A stretch of DNA of 64,000 bases from assembly GCA_021234155.1 (NCBI GenBank), contig JAJEKV010000040.1, positions 6,039,278 through 6,103,277 on the forward strand. Reading direction: 5' to 3'. The position numbers and the translations under genes were made by a program. Shown piece after piece: positions 26,501 to 35,235 of the stretch (the stretch's first letter is position 1; every line of letters starts with the position of its first letter). Origin of the DNA: Isoetes taiwanensis (Eukaryota; Streptophyta; Lycopodiopsida; Isoetales; Isoetaceae). The notes under the pieces were generated by a model. That model searched no databases. It saw only the letters and a program-made list of their open reading frames with translations, and was not told where the DNA came from.

Positions 26501-29500
26501 TGTTTTTAAATCCTAGTAATAACGTACTAGCATTTTATATGGGTCTCATGAGCTATTTATTGATCTTCATGGATGTTAACAAATTTATACTATTCTATTC
26601 TATTCTTTAAATTTCTAGAGACTTTAGATATTTTTATATATATCAGATCATATTCCTTTCTTAATGGCTAATAGCCCTCTGATTATTTGCAATAAACTTA
26701 TAGATGATCATGATGCTCTAGTCGTAATGGTCGAAGAATCCAAAATTCATAGGGTTAAATGTTGGCCACTTCTCAATGTTGTATTTGATTTATATTATGA
26801 ATAATAGTAAGCGAGAACAAGTAGAAAACATGGTAATAAAGTAGTTTGTATAAAATAATGAAAGTACGAATACGATGCTCTTTTAAGTGGAACAACTTGA
26901 AATGGGCCAACACACATACTAGTGAAAGGTCAAATTTTATAATCAATCATGAATTGTAGCTTAAGCTCACAGGAAAATGGTGTGGAAGATAAGGACAGTA
27001 CATTATGAATACGAAATTAGCTAGGAGAATCTGGATAGTCTCATATAAACTAGGGAAGTGAGTAAAAGTTTAGTTGTGACGTAGAACGGAATGGGGTCAA
27101 CCATTCTTGCTTCCCCTTGACCTGTAGAATCTGGTCGCGCATCCGGGAGCGCCGTGTAGGCGTGACCGGATTCTGCAGGTCAGGGGGAAGCAAGAATGGC
27201 TGACCCCATTCCGTTACGATGTCAAGGTAAGCTTCTCACCGGATTCTACAGGTTTGCTGAACCCATTTGTCATTCTGGAGAAGAATGAATCAAGAAAATG
27301 ACGGAATGCTCATCCACTTATCTCACTAGGCCAACCTTTGCCGTCATCATATCCGTCATATATGGGCTCCAATTTAAGATTTTTATTTTTATGCCCTATT
27401 TTTTTCACCTTTTCCCTTCTATGCAGAGCTCGAGCGGATCCGAAATAGGACTCTCTATTTTTCGTTTTGAGGTTCCAGAGATCACGATTGCTCGGAAGAC
27501 AAGTTTTGTGATTCGTGATAGATTGTGCAGACATATGTTGTTGTTCTCTTAGATTCTTAAGACAAAGATTGCTGCGGCAAGCATATTTTTTCTCCCTCTG
27601 TTACTTTGAATGCCATGGCAGTGAAGCTCCAATAGCAGCTTCTTCAAAGGTGTTGGGCTCTAATTTAAGATTTTTATTTTTATGCCCTATTTTTTTCACC
27701 TTTTCCCTTTCTTAATATGCAGAGCTCGAGCGGATCCGAAATAGGGCTCTCCATTTTTCGTTTGAGGTTCCACAGATCACGATTGCTCAGAAGACAAGTT
27801 TTGTGATTCGTGGTAGATTGTGCAGACATAAGTTGTTGTTCTCTTAGATTGTTGAGGCAAAGATTGCTGCTGCAAGCATATTTTTTCTCCCTCTGTTACT
27901 TTGAATGCCATGGGCAGTGAAGCTCCAATAGCAGCTACTTCAAAGGTACGAATCTTTCATTTTTTTCAAATATCTTTTGAACTTGTGGGCAGTGGCTTAT
28001 TGGTTATAGATCAAGGATAAAATAAGACATCGATAGGGTTTTAGAACTGTCCTTATCTACCTATCAACAGTCCTTTACAATCCCTAAAACCTGGCACACC
28101 AGATTCTCGCTCCTGCTAAACATCAATTTTGCTGCAACAAATGCCATACAAATCAGTCGAAACCCTTATCTGAAGCTCCTCGTTATGAGAACTGTAAATT
28201 ACAGAAGAAATCCACTCCATTTACAAATTCCAGCTCTGTATAAAACCTTCAAAACAAGGTCTATTCGATTTGAGCTGGGAAGCCTCAAAATCCACTGTTC
28301 CCAACTATGTACAACTCTAGCAATAGATCTGCCGCTTGCAAGTTTGAGTGCCAACTACTGTTGCTATTTCATCCTATTGCTACTATTTTTGCAATTGTTG
28401 CTTTCTTTGCAGCTGCTACTATTTGATGGCCATATCCTAAACTACCATACTCAAAACTCTGGATGAAGTCATATTCGAACCATTTTATGCTACTATCCAT
28501 GTCCCCCAGCCTTAAGTTTTGTTAGTTTCATGTAGAAAAATTGAATTACTACTTTTATTCTCTCAATCTGTCTCTATCTCATGATTGCATGATTGCGCTT
28601 TTAATCTTTGGCGTGAGAAAAAGAATCGAAGAATGCTTGATTTAAATGAGCATTGATGTTGTACTTTTTTCTGAAAATTGACTATGATCATATGACTTTT
28701 ATTCATATATTTAACTTAACTATTATGTTTTAAATTCTTATGAATTAAATGATTTGCTGGAATTTAATAATTTTCATACAATCGTTATGTGTTAAATATT
28801 GCGAGTACATTTTTTACGTTTAAGTACTTAAAGGGGGCAAAAAAAAAAGGCCCGCGCATTGTTACTTTTACACTAACAATGCACATGAAAGTCTATTTTA
28901 TATTATGCCTTGCAATTTGAAAGTCTATTTTTTAGAGTGACCTTCAAAAAAAAGTAAGGGCAGCCCTTCAATTTCCAACCCTGGATGGATGCAGAACCTT
29001 TATAAGGCTTTTAACAATAAAGGAAAGCTAATGTATGCAGAACCTTTTATGACACTCTGTTAAAAATTCACTTCAAAACATACTTGTGCAATTCTATGCT
29101 CATTCTTTAAAATCTTGTGTGCTATGTGCAACTCGATGCTTATTCTTTAAAATCTTGTGTGCTAGTTTCATAGTTGGCACTGGAAATCAAGACAAGATGC
29201 TAGGGAAGCAACTCCACATGGAACTTTTTCTGAATAAAAAAGATGTAGCCGCATTAGCCTTGGATTTTTACCAAAGTGGTGAAATAGATGGCGTCCTGTA
29301 TCCAAATATCCTACCAGCTGGCAACACAAGAGTAGCACTTAAGATATTGTTGTTTAGATGTAGCAACACGGTGTTAATTATTTGAGTTTTATGGGGCTAT
29401 GAATGTGGTTCTACATGTCGAATGAATGGCTTCCCTCCTTTTTTTTTGCGTCATACAAGCTCCGAAAGGGCAGTTTTTTTTTTTTTTTTTTTTTTAAATT

Positions 29501-31956
29501 AACACAAACCATTACATTAAAATCCCCCTATTCACACGGGGGGTGACGTAGGGAGCGGGAGCCCCTAAAACCGTGTCATACATGTATAAAATCAACACCA
29601 TTTAGTACATTGCCACAAATCTTATAGTATTTTGCAAGCCTTGCTATACAGTATACCAAAACTTCTACGAGCATATCCCCAAATGAGGATCGTTATCTAC
29701 GGTCTAGATTGAGGAGTAACTTGCAAATATGCCCATCCAACAGCTCTCGATGCCCGAAGTTACCCCCCGTGTGAATATGCACCCAAACCAAAGGGGGTCT
29801 CAGGGGGATTTTAATTTAAAATGTTGAATATATAATGGTTTTTGTTAATTTAAAAACTAATACTTATCATGAGGGCATGCAATATAAAGTGAATGCGGGT
29901 AGGGTCCATATAATAGTATAATGTATGCACCTTCTAGGATATAAAAAGCACTATTTCTATTTCATTCTTTACCATTAAAGTTTGATTACTCTAAGTGAAT
30001 GTTAAAAACCTATTATTCCTACTCATAAACCGAACCTATTCTTGAATGCTAGAATAGCCAAATATGATCAGTTTATCTGGCATTTGCCCTCTAAGTTGGT
30101 TGTTCACAGTTTAAAACCAATCAAAACATTTTCCAATGCCCTTGCCTGCTGCCCTTTTGGCCTTGGGCGAGAAATTTATGCACTGCTACTCACGCTCTAC
30201 AAATGAGGACTTCCTTCATTTCCTCAACTTCAATAATCTTTATGCTAGAACTGCTCAAACTCTTGCTCTTTGAGCAATTTGGAAGCAAATGACAAGGGTA
30301 CATCATGCCCAACCTTATAGCATCAATTGGCTCAAAACCTGTTTTCACACCCTTATGGGAAAAATTGTGGCACACATAAAATCATAAAGCTCTAGTTTAT
30401 GATCAAACTTGAGACACAATTGGCAATTATTAGGGTTCGTTCCCCTTTTTTTAGGATGTCCCTTGTTAATGATGATTCTCTTCAATGATAAAGTCCGTGT
30501 GCAAATATACTATATTAGTGATTCCACCATGGTTTCCGGATCCTGCAATTTCAATTCCAAAGCCGAACTTGGTAAAATGGCCGGGTTCAATCATTGCGTC
30601 AATTGAGGCAGCTGAAGCAAGAGATGGTCATGCAAACTGCTTTGGACATTATTTTGGAGAATGATGATATTTGATGGTGGAACAATCTCAGCCCCTTCTT
30701 TGTGCAGAAGAGAGAGGTGCATTTTCAGGTTACTTTGAGCCTTATTTTGCAATTCAAGGGTAATCCATTCCATTTGGATTAGCTGACACAACTTGTAATA
30801 TTATTTAGGGTGATCCTATGGGATTCGAGGTTTGTTCCTTTTTACATGTAATATATTTTTGCCTTAACCTCTTAAAAAAAAAAGAAAAAAGAAATCTACT
30901 TTAATTTCCACCACTAAAATTTGTTTATTTGATAAAGTCGATACTTGGTTGTATTTCATGTTTTTTGAAATATGAATAAACTATTATCACTTTTAAACTT
31001 GTGAATCTTAATCTTGTATCTTATACTTGGTTTTTAACATTGACTAAGATGAAAGTTTAGAATTCTTACAATCCTTGCAAGTTCCTGAGGTTACCAATTT
31101 CTTTAGGTAGTCTACCAGTGAAGTTGTTTAGGCTTATACCCCTGTAATTACCTTAGTATTAGCAAACCATTCAAAAGATCAGCAAGGAATAAATTCAGAT
31201 CAAGGAAATACTTACATTGATTTCAAGTTAGACAAGTTGCCTATTTGAGGAGGCAAAGTACCAGAAAATTTGTTTTTTCCAAGTGAACTAGTTGTATAAT
31301 AGAAGACATAAAATGTTTATAATCAGTTTATCATGATTATAAGTAATAAATTGCTAGTAATGACACCCCTCTCACAGGTAGATCAGTGGCAATCGAGAAA
31401 TTTCCTTTGGTATGGGCCCTGTGAGCATGTTTTGTGCCAAGTTTCTGATGGAAGAAAGGATGCGAAATAAACAAACATTGAATATCCACAATGTTAAGTC
31501 TAGGTCTTACAGATCTGCAAGCTTAGTAAAATTGCCAATCTCAGGTGCTATTTGACCTGCAACATTCATGCTGACAATATATCTGCAACACAAATGGATA
31601 AGAGACGGATGAAAAAATGATGCATATATTACCATTACATCTTGGTGATATGACAAGTGTTGTTGGTGCAAGTATTGCATTCCACTCCGGCAAACTGAGA
31701 CCATAGCTGCAATTGTTTGGGGAGAGCCCATGATGAACATGGATCGCTAGTATTTGTGAAGTCCCAAAGAGCAAGGCCATTGCCCACAAGTTTGTCATGA
31801 AATACTTTCAGCAATTTCACTGTAAATGTCAAAAGCAAACATGAAATATCAAAGAATCATGAATTCCCTCTTTTGCCTTTTACCTTCAGTTTGATCAGTA
31901 ATCCCATAAACGAAGCTAGCCAGACAGAGCAACCATAGAAGAACCAAATGATCCAT
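11124..31956 (-). CDS. Malectin/LRR receptor-like kinase paralogue, 3' part missing, probably decaying
   Basis: Sixteen exons assemble on the minus strand: 31,956-31,884; 31,819-31,639; 31,582-31,511; 31,444-31,376; 31,287-31,216; 31,141-31,070; 20,998-20,927; 17,057-16,986; 16,920-16,849; 13,861-13,787; 13,715-13,644; 13,555-13,484; 12,066-11,995; 11,908-11,843; 11,654-11,587; 11,515-11,124. Joined, they give about 524 residues: signal peptide MDHLVLLWLLCLASFVYG, a Cys-rich N-cap (CNTCTNNTCHITKM), about 12 LRRs and the first malectin exon. Exon phases match the plus-strand paralogue (LRR introns phase 2, malectin exon ending phase 0). The expected second malectin exon, membrane helix and kinase are not in the window. 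Exon 14 has no GT donor. The family is the plant LRR-VIII-2 class of receptor kinases. Either the kinase lies beyond position 1, or the gene is truncated; I favour a degenerating copy. Confidence 0.85.
11820..11908 (-). pseudogene. LRR exon 14 with missing splice donor
   Basis: The exon begins after GGACAG and reads DISYNKLSGLVPTWPNTSGLLA, matching [18 protein letters not shown] in the paralogue. Where the paralogue has GT at the exon end, this copy has AT (TTAGC|ATATAG). No in-frame GT follows before a TAA at about 11,827. Read-through would give a secreted LRR-only protein ending here. The next exon (11,654-11,587) is still in the right phase. Confidence 0.7.
12305..12890 (-). mobile_element. 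LINE 3' fragment (microsatellite-tailed family)
   Basis: On the minus strand, from high to low coordinates: an EDHNHLKQY...GKLWDASALINIK-like stretch (about 12,850-12,760), a zinc-motif relic of the EDECR type near 12,560, and then the conserved 3' box (GGTTTTCCCTCAAAAACCC and GGGGTTTTTTAA) at 12,355-12,305. It lies in the intron between exons 12 and 13 of the minus-strand gene. Too broken to code. Confidence 0.65.
13126..13374 (-). other. Unrecognised coding-like stretch
   Basis: One minus-strand frame reads GFTYIFNGTLWNFTTLPIAA and continues with few stops for about 80 codons, but I do not recognise the family. It lies between receptor exons 12 and 13, next to a GGCA/GACA tetranucleotide run (about 13,328-13,355). 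Possibly part of a decayed transposon. Confidence 0.25.
14540..14650 (-). mobile_element. LINE coding relic
   Basis: The minus strand reads ENEDLTWLKQYMDAYSLDKL followed by WDVISIK, which matches the EDHNHLKQY...KLWDASALINIK relic at 12,760-12,850. It is a second, independent fragment of the same LINE type, inside the intron between receptor exons 9 and 10. Confidence 0.5.
15147..16150 (-). mobile_element. LINE reverse-transcriptase fragment with 3' end
   Basis: On the minus strand the palm motif appears as YANDVYILA near 16,030, followed by MAKTKVLLIYSSRQYR and YLGVEISTT. This is the usual order after the YADD box. The family 3' box (GGTTTTCCCCTCAAAGAACC, AAGGTTTTTTAA) closes the element at about 15,190-15,147. 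A 55-bp tandem duplication (15,351-15,460) lies inside. It sits in the intron between receptor exons 9 and 10. Many stops. Confidence 0.75.
15351..15460. repeat. 55-bp tandem duplication inside LINE relic
   Basis: TGGACCCATGGTCATTGCGT at 15,351 recurs at 15,406 as TGGACCCATGGTCATTGTGT. The two units are nearly identical through GTGTTTGTCTC, so the duplication is recent relative to the decayed LINE around it. Confidence 0.9.
16286..16495 (+). mobile_element. LINE reverse-transcriptase fragment
   Basis: The plus strand has an open frame containing ILYADDLLLL at about 16,437-16,466, the catalytic palm motif of reverse transcriptase, with about 45 codons of upstream RT-like sequence. It is opposite in orientation to the adjacent fragment at 15,147-16,150, so it is a separate insertion. 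Confidence 0.6.
17165..17590. repeat. GATCCTACGG-type tandem repeat, locus 1
   Basis: Degenerate units alternate GATCCTACGGCTCACGTTGC-like and GATCCTACGGTCCAG-like boxes. Several spacings are close to 110-112 bp (for example 17,372 to 17,482 and 17,328 to 17,440). The array runs straight into the TTCTAGAATG satellite, the same order and strand as at 36,070-38,402. It lies in the intron between exons 7 and 8 of the minus-strand gene. Confidence 0.8.
17600..18250. repeat. 10-bp TTCTAGAATG satellite (heat-shock-element array), locus 1
   Basis: A decamer with consensus TTCTAGAATG or TTCTAGAAAG repeats in 10-bp register, for example 17,630-17,777, with degenerate stretches and an interruption at about 17,780-17,930. 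Because the unit is TTCnnGAAnn, the array contains exact heat-shock-factor sites: seven alternating GAA/TTC units with 2-bp spacers at 17,675-17,707, and three-unit sites at 17,630-17,642, 17,650-17,662, 17,937-17,949 and 18,106-18,118. Confidence 0.88.
19550..20060 (+). mobile_element. LINE 3' fragment (microsatellite-tailed family)
   Basis: The plus strand reads RWTWEAREDKICQCC then AIENECHAF, a relic of the C-terminal zinc motif of LINE ORF2, at about 19,640-19,720. The conserved 3' box follows: TTTTCCCCAAAACCCTTTGG at 19,936, TTTTAATCCTGATAGTAAT at about 19,966, and GGGTCCCATAGGCCAATTGG ending GATGATAAAAG at about 20,042. It lies in the minus-strand gene's intron between exons 7 and 6. 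Confidence 0.7.
20150..20396 (+). mobile_element. Retroposon 3' end with poly(A)
   Basis: A non-coding stretch ends TCAATAAGATTTTTGTCCTT followed by an interrupted A tract at 20,374-20,396. This is the 3' end of a poly(A)-tailed LINE or SINE of a different type from its neighbour. Confidence 0.5.
20401..20470 (+). repeat. (TTCTA)n microsatellite
   Basis: About 10 tandem TTCTA units grading into TTTTG/TTCTG variants, directly after the poly(A) tract. The same pentamer forms the tail of the LINE 3' ends at 23,655, 26,470 and (reverse strand) 50,809. Confidence 0.9.
21290..22480 (-). mobile_element. LINE endonuclease and linker fragment
   Basis: On the minus strand, from 22,473 downward: an endonuclease-like start (AWNIHGFLETKLLS, ILALSKTW), then LWICLWDKIYIVIVYYDPLG, an insert with DASYGWISQD, and a linker reading ESDPKRFWKKLKFHAGILN at about 21,300. 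Order and motifs are those of the AP-endonuclease and linker of a LINE ORF2. It is split by stops and frameshifts. Located in the intron between minus-strand exons 6 and 7. Confidence 0.75.
22481..23654. other. No gene recognised
   Basis: AT-rich intron sequence with no clear coding sequence or repeat. Some of it may continue the LINE at 21,290-22,480, but I see no motif that proves it. Confidence 0.4.
23655..23745 (+). mobile_element. LINE 3' terminal box with (TTCTA)n tail
   Basis: Contains GGTTTTTCCCTTGCAAACC, GGGGTTTTTTAATCCTAGTA and TGGATGTTAA, then (TCTAT)n. It matches the 3' box at 26,470 and 49,298. No coding part is attached, so this is an extremely 5'-truncated copy. Confidence 0.75.
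23935..24905 (-). mobile_element. Decayed copy of the poly(A)-tailed LINE ORF2
   Basis: The minus strand reads EALSWLF, then MKDGTHKICNQYANDSF at about 24,700, which matches the GLEMWDGSQQICNQYADDSF block of the LINE at 3,031-9,304. Further downstream, FPFLRGLLIVW at about 24,050 matches SPFLKGLISAW of the same element. The catalytic YADD is YAND here. Stops and frameshifts throughout. Confidence 0.75.
25230..26350 (+). other. Coding-like, unidentified; one isolated heat-shock element
   Basis: The plus strand at about 26,100-26,270 reads EDILSLLQYVQQLAQVCQQL and on to ELREVASHELAYI before a stop, which could be part of a retrotransposon gag, but I cannot name it. At 25,770-25,787 the sequence TTCTAGAACATTCCAGAA is a perfect four-unit heat-shock element outside the satellites. 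Confidence 0.3.
26470..26612 (+). mobile_element. LINE 3' terminal box with (TTCTA)n tail
   Basis: GGATTTCCCTTGAAAACCAT, TTTTTAAATCCTAGTAATAA and GGATGTTAACAAATT are followed by (TTCTA)n. It is the same family end as at 23,655, including the GGATGTTAA box before the tail. No coding part. Confidence 0.75.
27086..27214. repeat. Strong 51-bp hairpin with 27-nt loop
   Basis: The left arm (27,086-27,136, starting ACGGAATGGGGTCA) and right arm (27,164-27,214, ending TGACCCCATTCCGT) are reverse complements with about four mismatches over 51 bp. A partial third copy of the arm (CCGGATTCTACAGGT) lies near 27,238. It could be a foldback element or a precursor-like hairpin. It lies in the large intron between minus-strand exons 6 and 7. 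Confidence 0.85.
27364..27946. repeat. 291-bp tandem duplication
   Basis: A unit starting GGGCTC at 27,364 is repeated from 27,655 with high identity through GCTCCAATAGCAGCT. The unit carries AGAGCTCGAGCGGATCCGAA and a TCTGTTACTTTGAATGCCAT end. The resulting ORFs have no recognisable domain. High identity indicates a recent event. Confidence 0.9.
28000..29480. other. No gene recognised
   Basis: AT-rich intron sequence. A plus-strand frame at 29,200-29,385 reads GKQLHMELFLNKKDVAALAL without a recognisable family and is probably a relic. Duplicated AATCTTGTGTGCTA segments occur near 29,111 and 29,150. Confidence 0.35.
29491..29855. mobile_element. Foldback/MITE-like inverted-repeat element
   Basis: The left end TTTAAATTAACACAAACCAT pairs with the right end ATGGTTTTTGTTAATTTAA. 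Inner pairs include TTAAAATCCCCCT with GGGGGATTTTAA, and CACACGGGGGG with CCCCCCGTGTG. The interior is non-coding. A T-tract of about 22 nt abuts the left end. I could not define a target-site duplication. Confidence 0.7.
30560..30890 (+). mobile_element. Retroposon 3' end with poly(A)
   Basis: Ends GTAATATATTTTTGCCTTAA followed by CCTCTT and an A-rich tract from 30,874. The upstream 300 bp has coding-like fragments but no clear motif. Interpreted as the 3' end of a poly(A)-tailed non-LTR element in the intron just before receptor exon 6 of the minus-strand gene. Confidence 0.45.
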
Positions 31957-32940
31957 TAGAGCCTTTTCTTCTCTACACATTGGATGGCACAAATTAGATT
32001 AAAAAGACGTGCATTTGAACAAGGACATGCTCTGTGTCAAATATAAATAAGTTGTAAGCATAAGTTGATAGTAATAGAGCAAATTATTAATCATAGTGGA
32101 CGGATTCAAACGCTTACAACCATTTCTTATTTCCACGTTTGAAAACCATATTGAATAATCGCACGGAGACAATTTAAGAATCAAAGACTTGTCACTACCT
32201 TCATGACATTTTCTAGTGGGCAAAGTTGACCCTAGGTGGAACAGTCATATTGGTTATTCCCTAGGCTAATTCCCTGATTGACTTGACTTAATAATGCTAT
32301 CGTTATTCTATAAATTAAAGAGAGAATTGGGGTGGGGGGGGGTTTCAAATGTCAAAGGTAGTGGCCCCCTATTTGATGAATGCTCTTATGAAGTGTTTAG
32401 GTAAATACAAATGCATACATGAGCGTGAGGTGGTCCGGATGACTTTCATTAAAGATTCGCGGCTAGAGGTCCACAAGATAATTTAAGGTGGTCTGAATGA
32501 CTTTCATTAAACTGTCGTGGCTAGAGGTCCACAGGATAATCTAAGATTGTAGGTTGTCTCTATAACTACCCACTCTTCAACGTGTACATGAAGGCACATA
32601 TTTGCTATACATGTAGGTTGTCTCTATAACTCTTACAAGAGAAAAAAATGTAGCATGGCCTCCTAGTCTCTTTTCTTTCTTTCTTTTTTCATGACCATAT
32701 GATCACTTTAGTTCTTTGAAATTTCAGAAGAAAGAAGCATGGGCCCTTGTCTTACTTTTTTTTTGTGGTAGGAGAAATTTCACGCCCCCTTCTTTGATCT
32801 TTTGATGTGTTGAAACAAGAGACATGGGCAATAGTTTATTTTTTCACTTTTTAGAGCTTATCCAAAACTGACTAGGTCAAGGTTTCACATGTACTGCATG
32901 AATCCGTTGGTTACAGATTATACAGAAGAAGCTCTTGGCT
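31957..32940. promoter_or_regulatory. Shared divergent intergenic region of two receptor-kinase genes
   Basis: The start codons of the two paralogues (31,956 on minus, 32,941 on plus) point away from each other across 984 bp, which must hold both promoters. The stretch contains a 58-bp tandem duplication (32,428-32,544), a repeated GTAGGTTGTCTCTATAAC box (about 32,550 and 32,613) and a G-tract near 32,331-32,342. No convincing TATA box could be assigned to either gene. Confidence 0.75.
32428..32544. repeat. 58-bp tandem duplication in the divergent promoter
   Basis: AGGTGGTCCGGATGACTTTC at 32,428 recurs as AGGTGGTCTGAATGACTTTC at 32,486. Both copies continue through GGCTAGAGGTCCACA. It lies about 400-515 bp from the plus-strand start codon and may duplicate regulatory sites. 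Confidence 0.9.
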
Positions 32941-35138
32941 ATGGCAGCTTCCACAATTTTTATCATGGTGTTTGTGTGGGTTTTGAGTATCTGCAGTGCC
33001 CAAACCAGCTGCATCACAAGCGACATTGAATGTACTAATATAACTGCAATTCTTTCAAGATTTGCCACCAAATTTGTAAATCGTAATTCCGTTCATTTTG
33101 TATTGTAGTCGAGGCCCTAAAAGCAGTCCTTCAAGCTCTGAATCCAAAAGAAAAATGGGACTTTTTCAGCAGTACAGATTTATGCACCAAGTTAAATATC
33201 ACAGATAACACTACGGTAACCCTCTCTGGCGTCATCTGCGACCAACACTGTCATATTACTACACTGTAAGTAATGATATAATAGTTCAGACTTATCTCTG
33301 TTTCTGAATTTTGATTCTCTCCATCTGATTTTCATTTTCTTATGTTTTGCCTCAGTGCATATAATAACCAAGGACTAGATGGCTATATCTCTCCAGCTAT
33401 CGGAAATCTCACATATCTCCAAACCCTGTGAGGCATCCTGCACTGAATTGTTGAATAGTATACTTTTAAAGTAAAATTTATTCTGTCATTACACTTGTAC
33501 GTACTTACCCTCTTTTGCTGAAAGGAATTTGGAACAAAATATCCTCAACGGAACCATTCCTCTCCAGATTGGAAAGCTCACCAACCTACAGAACATGTAA
33601 GTGAAATTTCCTCCCTTGTAACTTATAATAATGAGGAAATATACTAAAGACTATCTTTACACGATCTCTGTCTACTTTTACTATATTTGACATGCAACTA
33701 TATTTGTACATGGTCCTTGAATAGGACAATCAGGAGAAATAGACTAAGTGGTGGTATTCCTCATGAAATTGGCTATCTTATAGGACAATCAGGAGAAATA
33801 GACTAAGTGGTGGTATTCCTCGTGAAATTGGCTATCTTATTAGCTTGGCTGGCTTGTAAGTTTTATCCTTCCATACATTTATCCACACAATCTTATTACA
33901 ATTTTCATGTCATCAGACGGCTCGAGTCAAACGACTTTACAGGCTCTATACCTAAAGAGCTTGGAAGTTTGAGGAATTTGAGAGAGTTGTAAGATTTACA
34001 TTTGTGACATAAATAAACGTTTTAGAATTTGAAGCAACTAACTTTAGATGGTAACCATAAAAATCTTATGTCAGGGATATTGGTGCCTGCGGCCTTGCTG
34101 GAGAGATTCCTCTTGAATTAGCCAATCTTACGAGCTTAAGAATTTGGTACACTTATCACGTTCTTCCAAAAAAAAAAAAAAAAAAGAATTTGGTACTTAT
34201 CTATACATTTGGATGTTATAGACTATGCAAATGATGTTTGCAATTTCCCTCACATTCTAACTTTTAAGCATAAGTTTATGAAGGAACGGGTATGGCAACA
34301 ACTTTAATGGTTCCGTTCCTGACATATTTGCAAATATGGTTAATCTTAGACAATTGTAAGTGGTTTACTTAGATATTCTTCACAGATATTCATTTCCATA
34401 TTCATATAATAGAAACTTATTAGTATTCAATCTTTTGATGCCATCAGAAGGTTGTATGGAAATAACTTCGAAGGTCCATTGCCATCAAGCTTAGGGAATC
34501 TCAAAAATTTGGAAATTTTGTAAGTGAAAATTATCTAAGTTTATACAAAATCATGTCTTGCTTGCAATCCAAAGTGGACACTAGAGAAAATTCATCGTTA
34601 ACCAAAGCATCAAAGATAATTTTTCATCTTACTCCTTTTATATCCTTTTGATGTATTAAGTTTCATGTACCTAACAGGCGTATAGATTCTAGGTCTATGA
34701 AAATATCAAATGCTCCGATACTTGCCTACGTGGTTCATTGTAGTAGACTTCTTAATTATACATGTTATATTCAACTATGGCTAACTAGGAACATGGGAGA
34801 TATCTCAACCAACACAGAGATTCCAGCTACTTTAGCAAATCTAACGACGTTAAAGAAAATGTAAGCTAACTTACTTCTTGATATCACTTTAGGGTCTAAC
34901 ATTCATTATTTCGTTGCAATAGATCGCTACGAAATTGCCAATTAACTGGAGAAATACCTAGTTCCTTGCAAAGATTGGTAAACCTCACTTATTTGTATGT
35001 GTCAATGTGTTCAAACCATTGTCTCAATATCTTGATTTGCTAATTGATTCTAGAAACTCATTCTAGGGACTTAAGCTTCAACAATTTATCGGGGAAAATA
35101 CCAACAGCATTAGGGTCGCTTAGCAAGTTAGAGGCCTT
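32941..35138 (+). CDS. Signal peptide and LRR exons 1-12 of the plus-strand receptor kinase
   Basis: Exon 1 encodes a hydrophobic leader ([20 protein letters not shown]) and ends phase 1. Exon 2 carries the N-cap ([20 protein letters not shown]). Exons 3-12 are each exactly 72 nt and phase 2, one LRR per exon, with LxGxIPxxLGxLxxL cores such as [15 protein letters not shown] and [15 protein letters not shown]. Introns are short (66-269 bp). Exon 5 has a duplicated acceptor region and intron 7 a retroposon relic. For exon 10, an upstream acceptor at 34,677 would add 37 in-frame codons (34,678-34,788) without a stop, but the added residues are not LRR-like, so I used the 34,789 start. Confidence 0.93.
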
Positions 35139-35151
35139 GTAAGTATATCGC

Positions 35152-35235
<84 letters not shown>

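Noticed and set aside
33725-33783. First 59-bp copy as part of the receptor coding exon
   Set aside because: Including it shifts the frame and introduces a stop; the second copy alone gives the family-standard 72-nt exon.
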